From: Saccopteryx bilineata
Lineage: Eukaryota > Chordata > Mammalia > Chiroptera > Emballonuridae
Direction: 5' to 3'
Length of the DNA stretch: 64,000 bases
NCBI RefSeq assembly: GCF_036850765.1
Contig: NC_089493.1
Span: forward strand, 192,094,706 to 192,158,705
Shown here: positions 12,313 through 22,980 of the stretch, piece after piece
How the letters are laid out: every line of letters begins with the position of its first letter
How positions within the stretch are numbered: the first letter of the stretch is position 1
The notes under the pieces: generated by a model
What the model saw: the letters and a program-made list of their open reading frames with translations, nothing else
The model's database searches: none
What the model was told of the DNA's origin: nothing
Translations under genes and position numbers: made by a program

Positions 12313-12535
12313 GCGGGGCGGGGCTGGGGGCCGGTGTGGGGCTGGGGGCCCGGGGTGGGGCTGGGGCCCGGTGAGGGGCTGGGGGCCCGGTACGGGGCTG
12401 GGGACCCGGTGTGGGGCTGGGGGCCCGGTGCGGGGCTGGGGCTGGGGGCCCGGTGCAGGGCTGGGGCTGGGGGCCCAGTGTGGGGCTGGGGGCCCGGTGC
12501 AGGGCTGGGGCTGGGGGCCCGGTGCAGGCTGTCCG
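12313..12535 (+). repeat. GC-rich minisatellite, unit about 19 bp (ggggctgggggcccggtgc-like)
   Basis: About a dozen tandem units of 'gctgggggcccggtg' type alternate with shorter 'gctggg' insertions, giving higher-order variants of about 19 and 25 bp. The long open frames on both strands through this block come from the tandem repeat and are not coding. Runs of four or five G make quadruplex formation on the plus strand plausible. Confidence 0.9.
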
Positions 12536-13054
12536 CGACCTGAAGCGCGAACAAAGCAGGCAGCCTGTGCCCGTGCAGAGGGCATGTTTTGGAAGAATAT
12601 TTTTTAGAGATTTGGGGAAGAAAGAGGGTGTGGGCCGGGGCTGAGGGAGGGCCCGTGGGGATGGAGACGGGCTGCAGCGGCCACCCACTGGTGTCCAGGA
12701 GGGAAGGGCTTCAGCTTGCGCACAGACCTTCCCCGCCCTAGAAAAACAGGAAGCAGGCTTAGGTCCTGTCCCTGAGCCAAAAGGAGACAGGGCCCACACC
12801 TGAGCATCCCATAGGCAACTTCCTTACCCAAGAAAGGGGGGAGATCTTATTTTCCTGCCCAGGAGAAGGCCTAGCTACTTTCGGTAGAGAAATAATGACA
12901 TCCAGTGGACATCCATGTCATCCTCAGAGTGGGGCAATGGCTTCTCCAGCCAGACGGCCTTCCAGGACTGGGATGAGGAACAGTGAATGGGGCATGGAAA
13001 GTGAAATTCTAATCCCGATTCCTCCCCGTCGGGGCGCCTGGGGGAAGCCACCAT

Positions 13055-13082
13055 TCCGCCCCGCCCCGCCCCGCCCCGCCGG
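13055..13082. repeat. Pentanucleotide microsatellite (CCCCG)n
   Basis: About five uninterrupted 'ccccg' units are visible, embedded in otherwise unique sequence. Confidence 0.85.
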
Positions 13083-13214
13083 CCTCTGTTTCCTCCAGGA
13101 GAATGCAGGGATCCCGAAAGCCTTTCTGTGAACTGTTGAGCAGACAAGGGTTCTCCTATTCTCAGAACTTGGCTTTCTTGCTAACAGTAGGGTCAAGGCA
13201 CTGCTAGCAACTAG

Positions 13215-13370
13215 AAACAGGTGTCAGAATCAGACAGCCCTGGGTCTGAGGGCCGAACTCCCAACTGAATGACCTGAAGCTGAGCAGCTATCTCCCCAAG
13301 CACTTCGCTCTGCAAAACGGGTGCCGGCTGTGTCTCCAACTCCAAGGGTTGCTGCCAGTGTGAAACCCTC
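13215..13370 (+). mobile_element. MIR SINE fragment
   Basis: Blocks 'gtgtcagaatcagacagccctgggt', 'gaatgacctgaagctgagcag' and 'gggttgctgccagtgtgaaa' follow the MIR order, with considerable divergence. Confidence 0.55.
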
Positions 13371-13659
13371 CGGGGGAAGCACAGGCGACCACATTCCTGG
13401 AACATGTGACGGCGACGTGCCCCCATCCCAGGAACACAGGGAGGGCTGTGCTGGCTGGCAGCACCCGAGAAAAGCAGAGGAGAGGGTCAAGCCCCTGCAG
13501 ACCTCTAGCCATGCCCGGGGGTGGTGGTGGCAGAGACCTCACAGGGCTCCAGGGGCACCACCAGCTGGAAGGAAGGACACCATTTGGTAGAAGAGTCACC
13601 AGGCTCGAGAGGTCTGGGGACGGATAGAAGCCAGGGGAGAGACAGATCTCCCCCCCAAC

Positions 13660-13692
13660 ACACACACCACCATCACCATCACCACCACCACT
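13660..13692. repeat. Trinucleotide-like microsatellite (CAC/CAT)n
   Basis: A short run of 'caccaccatcaccatcaccaccacca' type lies within unique sequence. It encodes a run of His in one chance frame. Confidence 0.8.
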
Positions 13693-14389
13693 GGGCACCT
13701 GGCAGGCAGGCCAGCCAAGCCTGGACGTGGCTGCTTTGTAACCCTGACCCACAAAGCTGAAACCCCTGTCTTGGAGCGAGACTGGAAACGGGCCAGGTGA
13801 AGTGGTCCGCCCTGAGGCACACGGGCAGCCGGGAAGCCAGAGTTGTCAGCCTGCTCCAGAAACAAAGCTGCCTCTTCCCGTGCCTGAGTTAGTGCCTGCT
13901 GATCCCGGCACAGCATGGGGACCGAGCAGGCCCCGAGAGAGGCGGCCTGTCTCTCTCTCTCTCTCTCTCCAGTGTAAGCCCCCCCTTCCCCACCAGTTAC
14001 ACAGGCCACACGTGAGACTGCTGAGGCCCCCGTCCCATACAGCGATGTCCTGGAGGAAAAGAAGCAGGTGTGTGATCCCGACCCTCAGAGCCTAGCCCCA
14101 GCCTGGGCAGGAGCAATGCCTCAGTCTTCTCCCAGGGCCCCGTGACCGGCAAGGAGATACCACCCCCACCCTGCACCTCACAACAAGGAAGCCAGAGCCC
14201 TGGAGCCCTGCCACTGCGTGATGTTCCCCACGTCACACGGCGGGGAGCTGAGGGGTGGGAGTTCGCACCTGACCTCTGGCCACAGCCTCCCAATAAGGAC
14301 TCTGGACGGTGTTTGCAAGGCCTGCCGCCAGGGCTCCGTGGTGAGAGAAAAAGCTAGCCGTTCACTCAGCAAGGACAGCGTACGCCCTG

Positions 14390-14580
14390 CACTTTACTGT
14401 CTTGTATCACTCACTCCTCACTACACTCCTAGGAACTGCTCTTCCCTCTTCACACCTGCCTCCCATTTTGCAGATGAGGAAACTGAGGCTCACGAAGGTT
14501 CTCTATGAGGCACATGGGTCACTCAGCTGGTCAGCGGCAGGGCCAGGACTCAATCTGCAGATGCCGATGTCCCCACCCTG
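14390..14580 (-). mobile_element. MIR SINE fragment, reverse orientation
   Basis: The reverse MIR blocks 'cattttgcagatgaggaaac', 'tgaggctcacgaagg' and 'cactcagctggtcagcggcagggccaggactcaatctg' are clear. Confidence 0.75.
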
Positions 14581-15869
14581 ACCGCTCTGATTCCAGGTGA
14601 GGCAACCGAGCTGTAACAGAAGCCAGGTGACACTTGACAGGTGGTGGTGTCGGCACTCCAGACCTCTCGGGCCTGCTCGTGCGTTCAGCTGCTACATCAC
14701 CGCCATCGTGACACGTGGCATAGCCTTATGCTGTAAACAACATGAGGTTTCTTTTCTCACTCTTTCTTTGTTAGCTCTGTGACACCAGGCACATGTGTCC
14801 TCTCTGGTCCTTGGTGTTCTTCTGCACCAGGTGGGGCCTATAGGTCCCATTTAGAAAAGTGTGGTGAGCTGTTGTTTTTATCCCAAATATTTCCCCTCCC
14901 TCAGCACACCTGTGAGGTGCCCTCCACCCGCCCCTCACAGCCTGGCTCCCAGCCACCAGCTCCCCAGCCTGGCTCTCAACACAGGGCCCCTGCACCAGGC
15001 CAGAACATCTGCCTGACAGCAAGTACCACAGAACTCTGCCCCGAGCCAGGGTGCTGCCAGCAAAGAGTTTAAACAAACAGAACTGGGCAGAAACGAAATG
15101 GTCTGTCGGTTGTAAAGGGCTGTGCCTCATGCTCGTGGGCTCAGGTTTCATGATAATCCTAGTGATGGCTCTCCTGAGGAGGATTAGGAAGAAAATGGTA
15201 GGGGCTCGGAGGGGAGGGGGGAATGGCCTTGTACCCACGGCAAGCACTGCCAAGAAAGTGGCCCCGGCTGGTCAATAAACGGAAGGGGGTGAGGGCTGGG
15301 AGCGGGCACTGCAGGGAAGGAAAGCAGAGCTCTTTCCAAGTCCGCTGTGCCCGAGTCAGACCTTCACCGGCGAGAGATCTCCCCGCCACATCTGTGGAGA
15401 AAGACCACCAGCCCCACAAACCGCTGGGATCAGAAGCCGGGAGGGTACCCTGGTGCGGAGGTGGGCGGCAAGCTCAAATGTCCTCGGAGGCCAGGCAGGG
15501 AAAGCATGACAGCACTGAGGCAACAGCACACACACAGTGAGCCGTGAGCAATGACATTCAGCTCAGAGTCAGGAAGGGGACAGGGAGTGGTGGGGACTGG
15601 GGCGCTGGGGACAGCTGGGACTGAGCTGCCGGCCCCGCCCATCTCGGCCAGGCAGGAACGCAGGCCTACTGTTACCAGTCTTGGGTTCCTTTTTTCAAGA
15701 GAAGTAGAAAATAACAGATTTTGTTTTTTAATATGTGGGTTCCCAAATTTTAAATATTGGCAACTAATTCAAATTATTTTTTGAAGTTTTATATAGGCCA
15801 AACAAAACATATCTGTAAGCCAAATTTGACTCAGAGGCCACAGGTTTGCAATGGCCGAGATTTTGTGTC
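14581..15869. other. Intergenic sequence, no gene recognised
   Basis: Mixed unique sequence. I saw no supported exon, RNA gene or recent transposon. Confidence 0.45.
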
Positions 15870-16085
15870 CAGGGGAAAGGCCATGGCAGTGCCTGGATTC
15901 ACACCCCTCACCTCTCCCGTCTGCTGGATGGTGGCCCTGCCTCGCCAAGTCTCAGTTGCTTCATCTGTAAAATGGGTATAATAATAGCACCTACTTGATA
16001 TTTGGGAAAGCTATATAACATTATGCCATGGACATACCTTGGCATAATGCACAGCACATGTTAAGCCCCCTAGAAATGTTAGTTA
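15870..16085 (+). mobile_element. MIR SINE fragment
   Basis: The MIR 3' half is well preserved: 'agtctcagttgcttcatctg', 'taaaatgggtataataatag', 'cacctacttgata' and 'agaaatgttagttattatta'. Confidence 0.8.
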
Positions 16086-16759
16086 TTATTAGTAATGCAC
16101 CTGGGGAAGGAGACAGAAGAGCAGCGTGGACAAAGGAGGCCGAGAAGACGAGCAGGGAAAACAGGGCCAAGCCTGAGTATGCAACTAAGCATCCCCTGTC
16201 TGGCTGAGTGAACCATTTCTTTCCCCTCTGAGACTCTACTTACCCGTCTGTAAAATGGATGGCGACAGCCGCCTCTCGGGAACTTTGTGGGAAACAGGAA
16301 CACTGCAGTGTAGGTTCTGATACAGAGCTCATGTTCCACAAATGGGGGCTGCCACCAGTGGTTACTGTCCTCACAATTCCCACTGCCAACCCAATGGTTC
16401 CACCCTAGGCTCCAGGGACAGGTGTGTGCACCAGCCACAGCTAATGAGAGCAACACAGTCTCCCGGGCTCACGGGAATCAGAGCCAGCACTGACATTCAC
16501 AATGTGAGGGGAAAGGAGCCCCCTCTTCCTCCAGATCTGCTGTGGAGAGGAGCGGGCCGGAGCTGCTGGCCGCCGTCTCACCACCAACGGGAGGAGCCTA
16601 AGGATGAAAACAATATCAAGGAGCTCAGAGCAAAGAGTTGGAAAAAGTCTTCATTCTTGATAACACTGCGTGAGCACCTGGATCCAGCTATGCCTGAAGT
16701 TCACCATATGCTGGCCTATTCCATTAAATGAGCCCAAAAAATGCTTCTTTTGTCTAGGC

Positions 16760-16954
16760 CAGTGGTCGGCAAACTCATTAGTCAACAAAGCCAAATATCA
16801 ACAGTACAACGATTGAAATTTCTTTTGAGAGACAAATTTTTTAAACTTAAACTATATAGGTAGGTACATTCTTTCTCGAGGTAGCGCCCGCATGTGGTAT
16901 TTTGTGGAAGAGCCCCACTCAAGGGGCCAAAGAGCCGCAGTTTGCTGACCAGGG
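16760..16954. mobile_element. Non-autonomous hAT element with 8-bp target duplication
   Basis: The element starts 'cagtggtcggcaaact' and ends 'agtttgctgaccaggg', which are inverted copies of each other with a few mismatches. It is flanked by 'gtctaggc' (16752-16759) and 'gcctaggc' (16955-16962), an 8-bp direct repeat with one mismatch. CAG..CTG-like ends with an 8-bp duplication are the hAT hallmark. The interior of about 160 bp is AT-rich and non-coding. The low divergence of the ends suggests a moderately recent insertion. Confidence 0.8.
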
Positions 16955-17147
16955 GCCTAGGCCATTTCTGACTGGGTTTTCTGTAACTTGTGTCCAAGAC
17001 CCTCATCAGATACATGCTCAGAAGAAAGCGTGTACTTGGTTGGCAGGCCTCGGACTCCTGGGCCACACTTGGAGCGTGGCAGCACCGTCGTCCTTCTCCC
17101 GGGCAGGGAATGCACAGCTTTTCCTAAAGCTTCCTTAGAGCAACGGT

Positions 17148-17375
17148 TCTCCACCACGGGCAACTTTGCCCCTGCCCTGCCCTGACCCAGGATAGTTGGC
17201 AATGTCTGCAGACCTTTTTGGTTGTCACTATGGGCCAAGGTCAACGGAGTCTATACCATTGGCATTAGTGAATAGAGGCCAGAGATGCTGCCAACATTCC
17301 ACAACGCACAGGACAGCTCCCCTGCCCCCAATAAAAAACGACCCCATCCAAAAGTCAGCACCAGAGGCTGAGACC
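17148..17375. mobile_element. Old hAT-like MITE remnant
   Basis: The stretch contains 'caacggttctccaccacggg', 'ttggcaatgtctgcagacct', 'ttttggttgtcacta', 'tagaggccagagatgctgcc' and ends 'ccagaggctgagac'. These match in order an ancient mammalian hAT-type element family (CAGTGGTTCTCAACC-like ends). I cannot assign the exact subfamily by eye. Confidence 0.55.
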
Positions 17376-20325
17376 AGATGAAATACTTCGGCCAATATTT
17401 TACCCCTACCAACCGCTCCTCGCGACAAAAACATCTCTGGTACCTCAAAGTACTACACACTTAAGACAAACACCAGGCTGTCCGGAACTTCATCTACCTC
17501 ACGATGCTCTCTTGGCGGAGGCGATGCAGAGGGACTCAAGCACAGTTCAAAGAAGCTGTCCACAGTTCACACACAGGTTGTGCGTAATCCCCGCCTGGGT
17601 CTGCAGCGCCCTCCCATCACCACTAACCACAGCCCATCACCAGCAGACCGACAGCAAGAGCAGGCAGCCCCTCGGAAGATAAACAGTCTCCTCCGGGGAC
17701 ACATGACGCCCTCCCACACCCAGCCATAACGGACCAGACCAGGAGGCAAATCACCCAGAACTCACACACCCCGTCAAGGGGGAAGATGGCATTTCCCTCC
17801 CTTCTGGATTGCACTTCTCGGTGTGCTGCTCATCAGAACTCTAGTCCTGTGAGACCCTCACGGGGGAAAGCAGTGATGCCAAGGTCAAACACAAATGCCT
17901 CCACTACCCAACAGCATGCAGCAGCACACTGAAGGTGAGTCCAGAAGTAAAAAAAAAAAAAAAATCCTGGTTTGACTTTTCTTAACTGGATATTTCCCAA
18001 ATTCACTTAATCATAGAATCCTCTCAACATACGATACTTATTTAATATTCCATGGAACTACTGTCCCCCAGCACATACATGGGGAAGCATTTCAAGGGAA
18101 CGACAGGAAGATGAAATAAAAGATGTTAATGAGATGTAAAAACTGGTCCAGGAAACCCAGGAAACAGTGCAACTAGACCGCAGCCCTTTGGCCAGAGAAC
18201 TCTGCCTTCAAGTTTTCAGTGTGGCTCGTCCTACTTTTGTGTGTGCGTCCCTACATTTTTACTGTTACTTCAAAACATCTCTTGAAGGTGGCCCAGGTGT
18301 CAGGCATTGTGCTAGACACCAGGCTTCAGAGAAAAGTCAGCCTCCAGGAGACAGGGCAGGAGGGGTGGGACTAGGAGAAGCCGGGCAGACAGAGGGGTTG
18401 CTCTGCGGGGGCCAGTCTTCCCGGAGAGCCATGTCATGTGGTGAAGAACGGGGACATTGGCCCTTGAATCTTGAGAGCGCCAAGTCATTTCATGAGCATG
18501 AAATGCCTCCATATCCGTCAGTATATTGACCTTGTCAAAGCGTAAGGAGCTGGGCAGGGTTGGGGGCTGGGAGGGGTCACATCTAAGCACCCCCATAAGG
18601 GGAATTGCCCCAACCAAGGCCACCGTGGAGGAAAATCACTCTAGGCCGCGCTTGAACAAGGGACGGCCACAGCTTGGACAGAGGATGAGCACCTGACGCA
18701 AGAGCAGCCCATTGGCTGACTGGTGACCTAGAAGGTGGCCAGACCAAAAATGTCCTGGCCCAGTGGTTTCAAGTCAGTGAGCTGCGCAGGCTCTGTCCTT
18801 CTAGGATTTAAACAGGAAAAGACAGAGTGAATCAGCAAGTCGGCGGCAGAAGACACAGGTGACACTGGAGAGGTGGGGTGAGGCTGGTGGACTGCAGTGA
18901 AGGGGTCAGAAAGCAGAAGCCCGCCCATCCTGAGCTCAGAGCGCTCACAGGCAGAGCCAGGAGCCAGGCCCAGGCGAGGTCCCAATGTCCCGCTCTACGG
19001 AGGGGCTGGCACAGGAGGCAGAATTCTGTTGTTCTGGCCTCAGCCCGACCTCACCCAACGAGAGGCTGTTTTAGAGCCCACCACAGTCAGAGAACTGGGA
19101 CCGTGATAGTGACCACCACATCCGAATGCTGGCCGGGACGGGCCCAGCCTCTAGCTGGAAGTCCCTTTGCCTCTGAAGGCACCTTTGGAGTCCAAGACCA
19201 TTTGAACTTCAGTTTTCCTTTCTTCCCAAGAGAAACTCCATAGTCATGACACATTATGGCTAAAGTCACCCCTAGGGTTCTTTAATCACATGGAGGGCAC
19301 TGCAGAAACAATAGACCAAAACTTGTTCCTGAAATCACAATGCTACAGTGCTCTTAACTTGAGTGTTGGGGGCTTTTCCTTGGGGGGGGGGAAGCGATGG
19401 TTAAAGTGATATACTTGTCTTGGAAATGAAATTATGCAAACCAAGACATAGGAAAAAGGGGCCAAGTTCAACTTCACTTGCTTGAATTCTGCTCTGCAGC
19501 CAACAGGGAGCAGCAGAACCACACCACATGCTCTTGAATTTCGCCCCAGGCTTTAGGACCTAAGTGTCAGTTATCAACATCTTGGGCCACAAAGTGCGAG
19601 AGCCAGTTTGTACAACTGCCAATGGGAGACAGAGGCAACCGGGCCAGACCTCCTGGGCAGCAATCTAGGGAACCGTGTCTCTGTCAGACCACCGAGCAAG
19701 ACTCGGGTTCCATCCCCCACACTCACCAAGCCCCCACTCCGTGCTCCACACTGTCCTCGGTGCACTTACGGACAGGATCGCATTCCTTCTCCCATAACAA
19801 ACAAGTCTCTTGACACATATTAAAGTTATAGAATAAGGCTGCATATTAAGCCAGACTGGAGTAAACCTTGCAGGCAATTTAAAATTCAGCATTTACCATT
19901 TTCTCTTCTCCTTTTTCCCCTCTCACCTTCCGATAGTTATTTTAAGAGGAGAATTGTTTAAGTAACCAAGTGACTGCACTTAGACTTTTCTCGTCTCCTT
20001 GGACCAGTGGGGTGGCTCTCAAACGCTGGTATGTGTAAGATACGACGCTGGGTCGCGCAGCCCGCATCTTGTGTACTGTACTCAATTCATACTTCAAAGG
20101 TTTCCAAGAGCCTTTGACCTTGGAATCATAATGCCACAAAAGGGGAGACCCTTACCTGAACAGTTCTGGAATCCATAGATTTGTCTGACACACATTTATA
20201 AATACCTGTGACATTTACCAAAACCTATGATGGGGGTCGGGGACACAGAGATAACCCAGGATGGATCCTGGGGTGAAGGACACCCTCTGGGAACCCGGGC
20301 TGGGCTGGTTTCATTGCACTTAATG
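17376..20325. other. Intergenic sequence, no gene recognised
   Basis: Unique-looking sequence with an A-tract at 17949-17963 and a G-tract at 19382-19391. No open frame here shows a known domain or a plausible exon structure. Confidence 0.45.
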
Positions 20326-20460
20326 GCCCAGGAGGGAACACTGATTAGAAAGAAGTGGCTTGTCCATGGTTACCTGACCGTTAAAGAGCAGAGATGAGAT
20401 TTGAACCCAAGCCCTCTGACCCCAAAGGCGAGCTCTTTTACCCTCTCTATCTGGGGGCTA
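20326..20460 (-). mobile_element. MIR SINE fragment, reverse orientation
   Basis: Blocks 'agtggcttgtccatggttacc', 'agagcagagatgagatttgaaccc' and 'aagccctctgacccc' correspond to reverse MIR. Confidence 0.6.
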
Positions 20461-20799
20461 CAACACACTGAGAAAGCAGTAAGGCATGAGAGGAGTTCAG
20501 GCCGGGAGGATTTAGCACCTGCTCAGTGAATTAGGAAGGAGGTGACATTTGAGCTGAACCCCCTGCAAAATTAGTCATTTCCCATAGGGAAAAGGCATGC
20601 CTAGTGACAGGAGCAGTGGACACTGGGTTATGTCTTCCCCGTCTCTGTACTCTTTCTTTGTGGACCTGAGCACCCTGACCCTCCTTTGGGGATCTACCTC
20701 CCTTCCCTTCTCACATGGTTTGTGTGGGATGGATCCTGATCTCTGACTCGAGGGCGGCTGTGTGACCTGGGCTTGGCCAGTCAGAGCTGAGACCTGCGT

Positions 20800-21180
20800 G
20801 GTGAGGAAGCAGCCACACAAATAGCTGGGGCAACTTATTCTAGGTAGTGGGAACCGCACATGCAAAGGTCCTGAGGCAGAAATAAAGACTGAAAAGAAAG
20901 CCAGGTAGCCGGCACAGGAGTGACAGAGGGAAGCATGATACACCATGAGGTTGGAGAGGCAGACAGGGGCAAGAGCACTGCAAACGATGACAAGGAGACT
21001 GAACTAGATCCTGACAAAGCACAATGGGCAGCTATTGGAGAATACCGGGCAGGGCAGAGACATGATCTGACTTATGCATTCAAGAGATCTCTCTGCCCAC
21101 TGTGCGGTAGATGCATTTTAGCAGGAAAGACAATAATGTGTGTCACACACAGCATCTGGCCCACAAAAGGTGTTCGGTGA
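20800..21180. mobile_element. Ancient interspersed repeat, family not named
   Basis: The order 'cacatgcaaaggtcctgaggcag', 'ccatgaggttggagaggcagacaggggc', 'caatgggcagctattggag' and 'agagacatgatctgactta' is one I recognise as a recurrent ancient mammalian repeat, but I cannot name its family with confidence. The open frame at 20920-21180 is therefore not treated as coding. Confidence 0.45.
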
Positions 21181-21459
21181 ACAAGAAGCATTCACCACTA
21201 CTCCCGATGCCACATCCGCAAAGGCTGACCCTCTGTTCCAGGGTTGAAATTTCATCATGGTCTGTTCCAAGACAAGAAATGGGTTTGGGTTCTCTTGCTC
21301 CCCTCTGCATACTTGTGATGGTCAGAGCAAAGCCAAGCTCTGGGTGGGGGTGGGGGGGGGGATCCTCTGACCCTCTCCTTTTGATTCCAGTTACAATCAG
21401 GAACCTAGATAAGGACGGGTGGGTGGGGGCGGAGGAGTGGGAGCCTTCTGCTAAATGTT

Positions 21460-21660
21460 GCGTTGCTCCCAACATACTTTTCAAACATTCGTTTGCTTTT
21501 GCCCCGTCTCCTCCGTAAGAGACATGCTTTCGGATGTGTTTTGAAAAATATTCCATATGCTAATGGAATGTCACCATCTGCCAAAGAAGGCAGAGCTGTT
21601 TTTAAAGGAAAAACTATTACAGAACAGAGGTATTCACAGAGGGGCACTAAAGAGCCCAAA
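21460..21660. promoter_or_regulatory. Candidate AT-rich regulatory segment with palindromic MCAT/POU-like motif
   Basis: The palindrome 'attccatatgctaatggaat' at 21550-21569 joins two inverted MCAT (TEAD-type, ATTCC/GGAAT) half-sites around an ATGCTAAT POU-like core. An E-box-like 'catctg' follows at 21575. The segment is AT-rich, non-repetitive and lies immediately before a CpG-dense block. The regulatory role is inferred from motifs only. Confidence 0.3.
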
Positions 21661-21924
21661 CGTCGCTGACCTGAGGCTGACCTGGGCCGCCTCCTGTTAC
21701 CAACATGAAAAGGGAGTGAGAAAATCTGAGGCCAATTACCTTCTCTCTCTCCCTCACCCTCCCCCAACCCCCTCTCTCTTTTTCCCCTCCCCTTCTTGGA
21801 GACATGATGAAATTTCCTGAAACAAAAACTCACAGCCCGTTCTATAAAATGCTTTCGCCTTTGGTGGAAAAAGCCCCGATGGTCCCTTTTATCTCCTCAT
21901 TCCTGAGGCGCAGACCTGGCCCGG

Positions 21925-22760
21925 TCTGTTTGTGCAGATGGGCTGCAGGGAGCGCGCCCAAGGACGGAGGGCAGGGGCGGCGGCGAGGGGGGCGGCGCTG
22001 GCTGGGAAGCGAGTGGGAGCGGCGAGGTGTCCTGCGGCCGATGAGTGGACAGGCATTGTTCCCCCGGAGGCCCGGGCGGCTGGGAGGCAAGGGTTTGGAA
22101 AGGGCGGCTTTCCAAGTCTGGGAGCGCCACCCGGGCGCCGCCGTCTGTCAGGTCCCTACCTTTCTGGCGGCTCCTCCTCCAACTGCGTCGCTGGCTGGCG
22201 TCCGGTGCCCCCTTCCTACATATGCCATCGATGATGTCCTTCTGGCCTCAGCGTCTGGCCTCAGACTGCGCCTCTGGACTATCTCGTCTGCACCTACAAC
22301 CGCCAAATCCAAATGTGTCGCCGTCCCCCGCCCCAGCCCACCCTCCTCCCCTTGTCTGGGGTACCAAGCGCCCTCCGGCCGCTCTGGTCCAGGGCATTCC
22401 CACCTCAGGGCCTTTGCGCCTCTGTCGCCTCGGGCCGGGACTGCACGGCGGGCTCTTGCTTATCGTTGTGCTTATCGTTGAGGCCTTGGCACAAATGTCC
22501 CCCCAGGCCACTGCAACCCATCGCCCGGTGTCACCTCTTCACAGCCCTTGTCACAGTCTCAGGTTATCTCGCGAATCCGCGTGTCCGGGCCCGCGCTGCG
22601 CATCAGCACCTGTCCCCTCTGGAGTGGAAGCTCCCTGCGCGCAGGGGCGGGGTCTCCTTCCGTCACGGCCCCGCCCAGGGGCGCAGGCGGGACGCACACT
22701 AAACAGCCCCTCCGAGCCCCTCAACCGAGTGCCGCAGTTCCGGTCCGCGCCACACATCTC
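21925..22760. promoter_or_regulatory. CpG-dense block (orphan CpG island candidate)
   Basis: CpG dinucleotides are dense; lines 21961-22140 each hold about five to seven per 60 bases. GC-box-like 'ggggcggggt' and 'ccccgccc' motifs occur near 22640-22680. The rest of the intergenic region is CpG-poor, so this stands out. It sits about 4-5 kb beyond the FBXW11 polyadenylation site, not at the gene's promoter. The right part overlaps an old L2 element. Long open frames in several phases are expected from GC content and are not called as genes. It could be a promoter of an unannotated transcript or a distal element. Confidence 0.6.
22225..22680 (+). mobile_element. L2 LINE 3' fragment
   Basis: L2 hallmarks appear in order: 'gggcattcccacctcagggcctttgcgcctctg', 'ggcacaaatgtccccccagg', 'cacctcttcacagcccttgtcacagtctcaggttatctcgc' and 'cccctctggagtggaagctccctgcgcgcaggggcggggtctcc'. 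It is CpG-rich compared with typical L2 copies. Confidence 0.7.
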
Positions 22761-22980
22761 CTAGCCTCCCTGGGGTCCGCCTTACCCAGACCTCAACATC
22801 CCTCTCCTGAATCTCCACGCTGGCTTCTTACCCAGTCACGTCCAGCTTCACACCGGCCAGTGATTGCCCAATGCCTCCAGGATACAGCCCCCATCCTCCC
22901 CCGGCACAGCGCACGGGCGGCCCCAGGCCCCCACCCTGTCCAGCTCCTTGCGTGCTTTGTGCATTGCTGAAGGCGCACGG

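Noticed and set aside
11990..12799. Open frames up to 205 residues rich in Gly or Pro
   Set aside because: They run through the 19-bp minisatellite. Length and composition are explained by the array.
21804..22970. Overlapping open frames of 225, 239 and 140 residues in the CpG-dense block
   Set aside because: They overlap in different phases, are driven by GC content, include an L2 fragment and show no known domain. I treat the block as regulatory, not coding.
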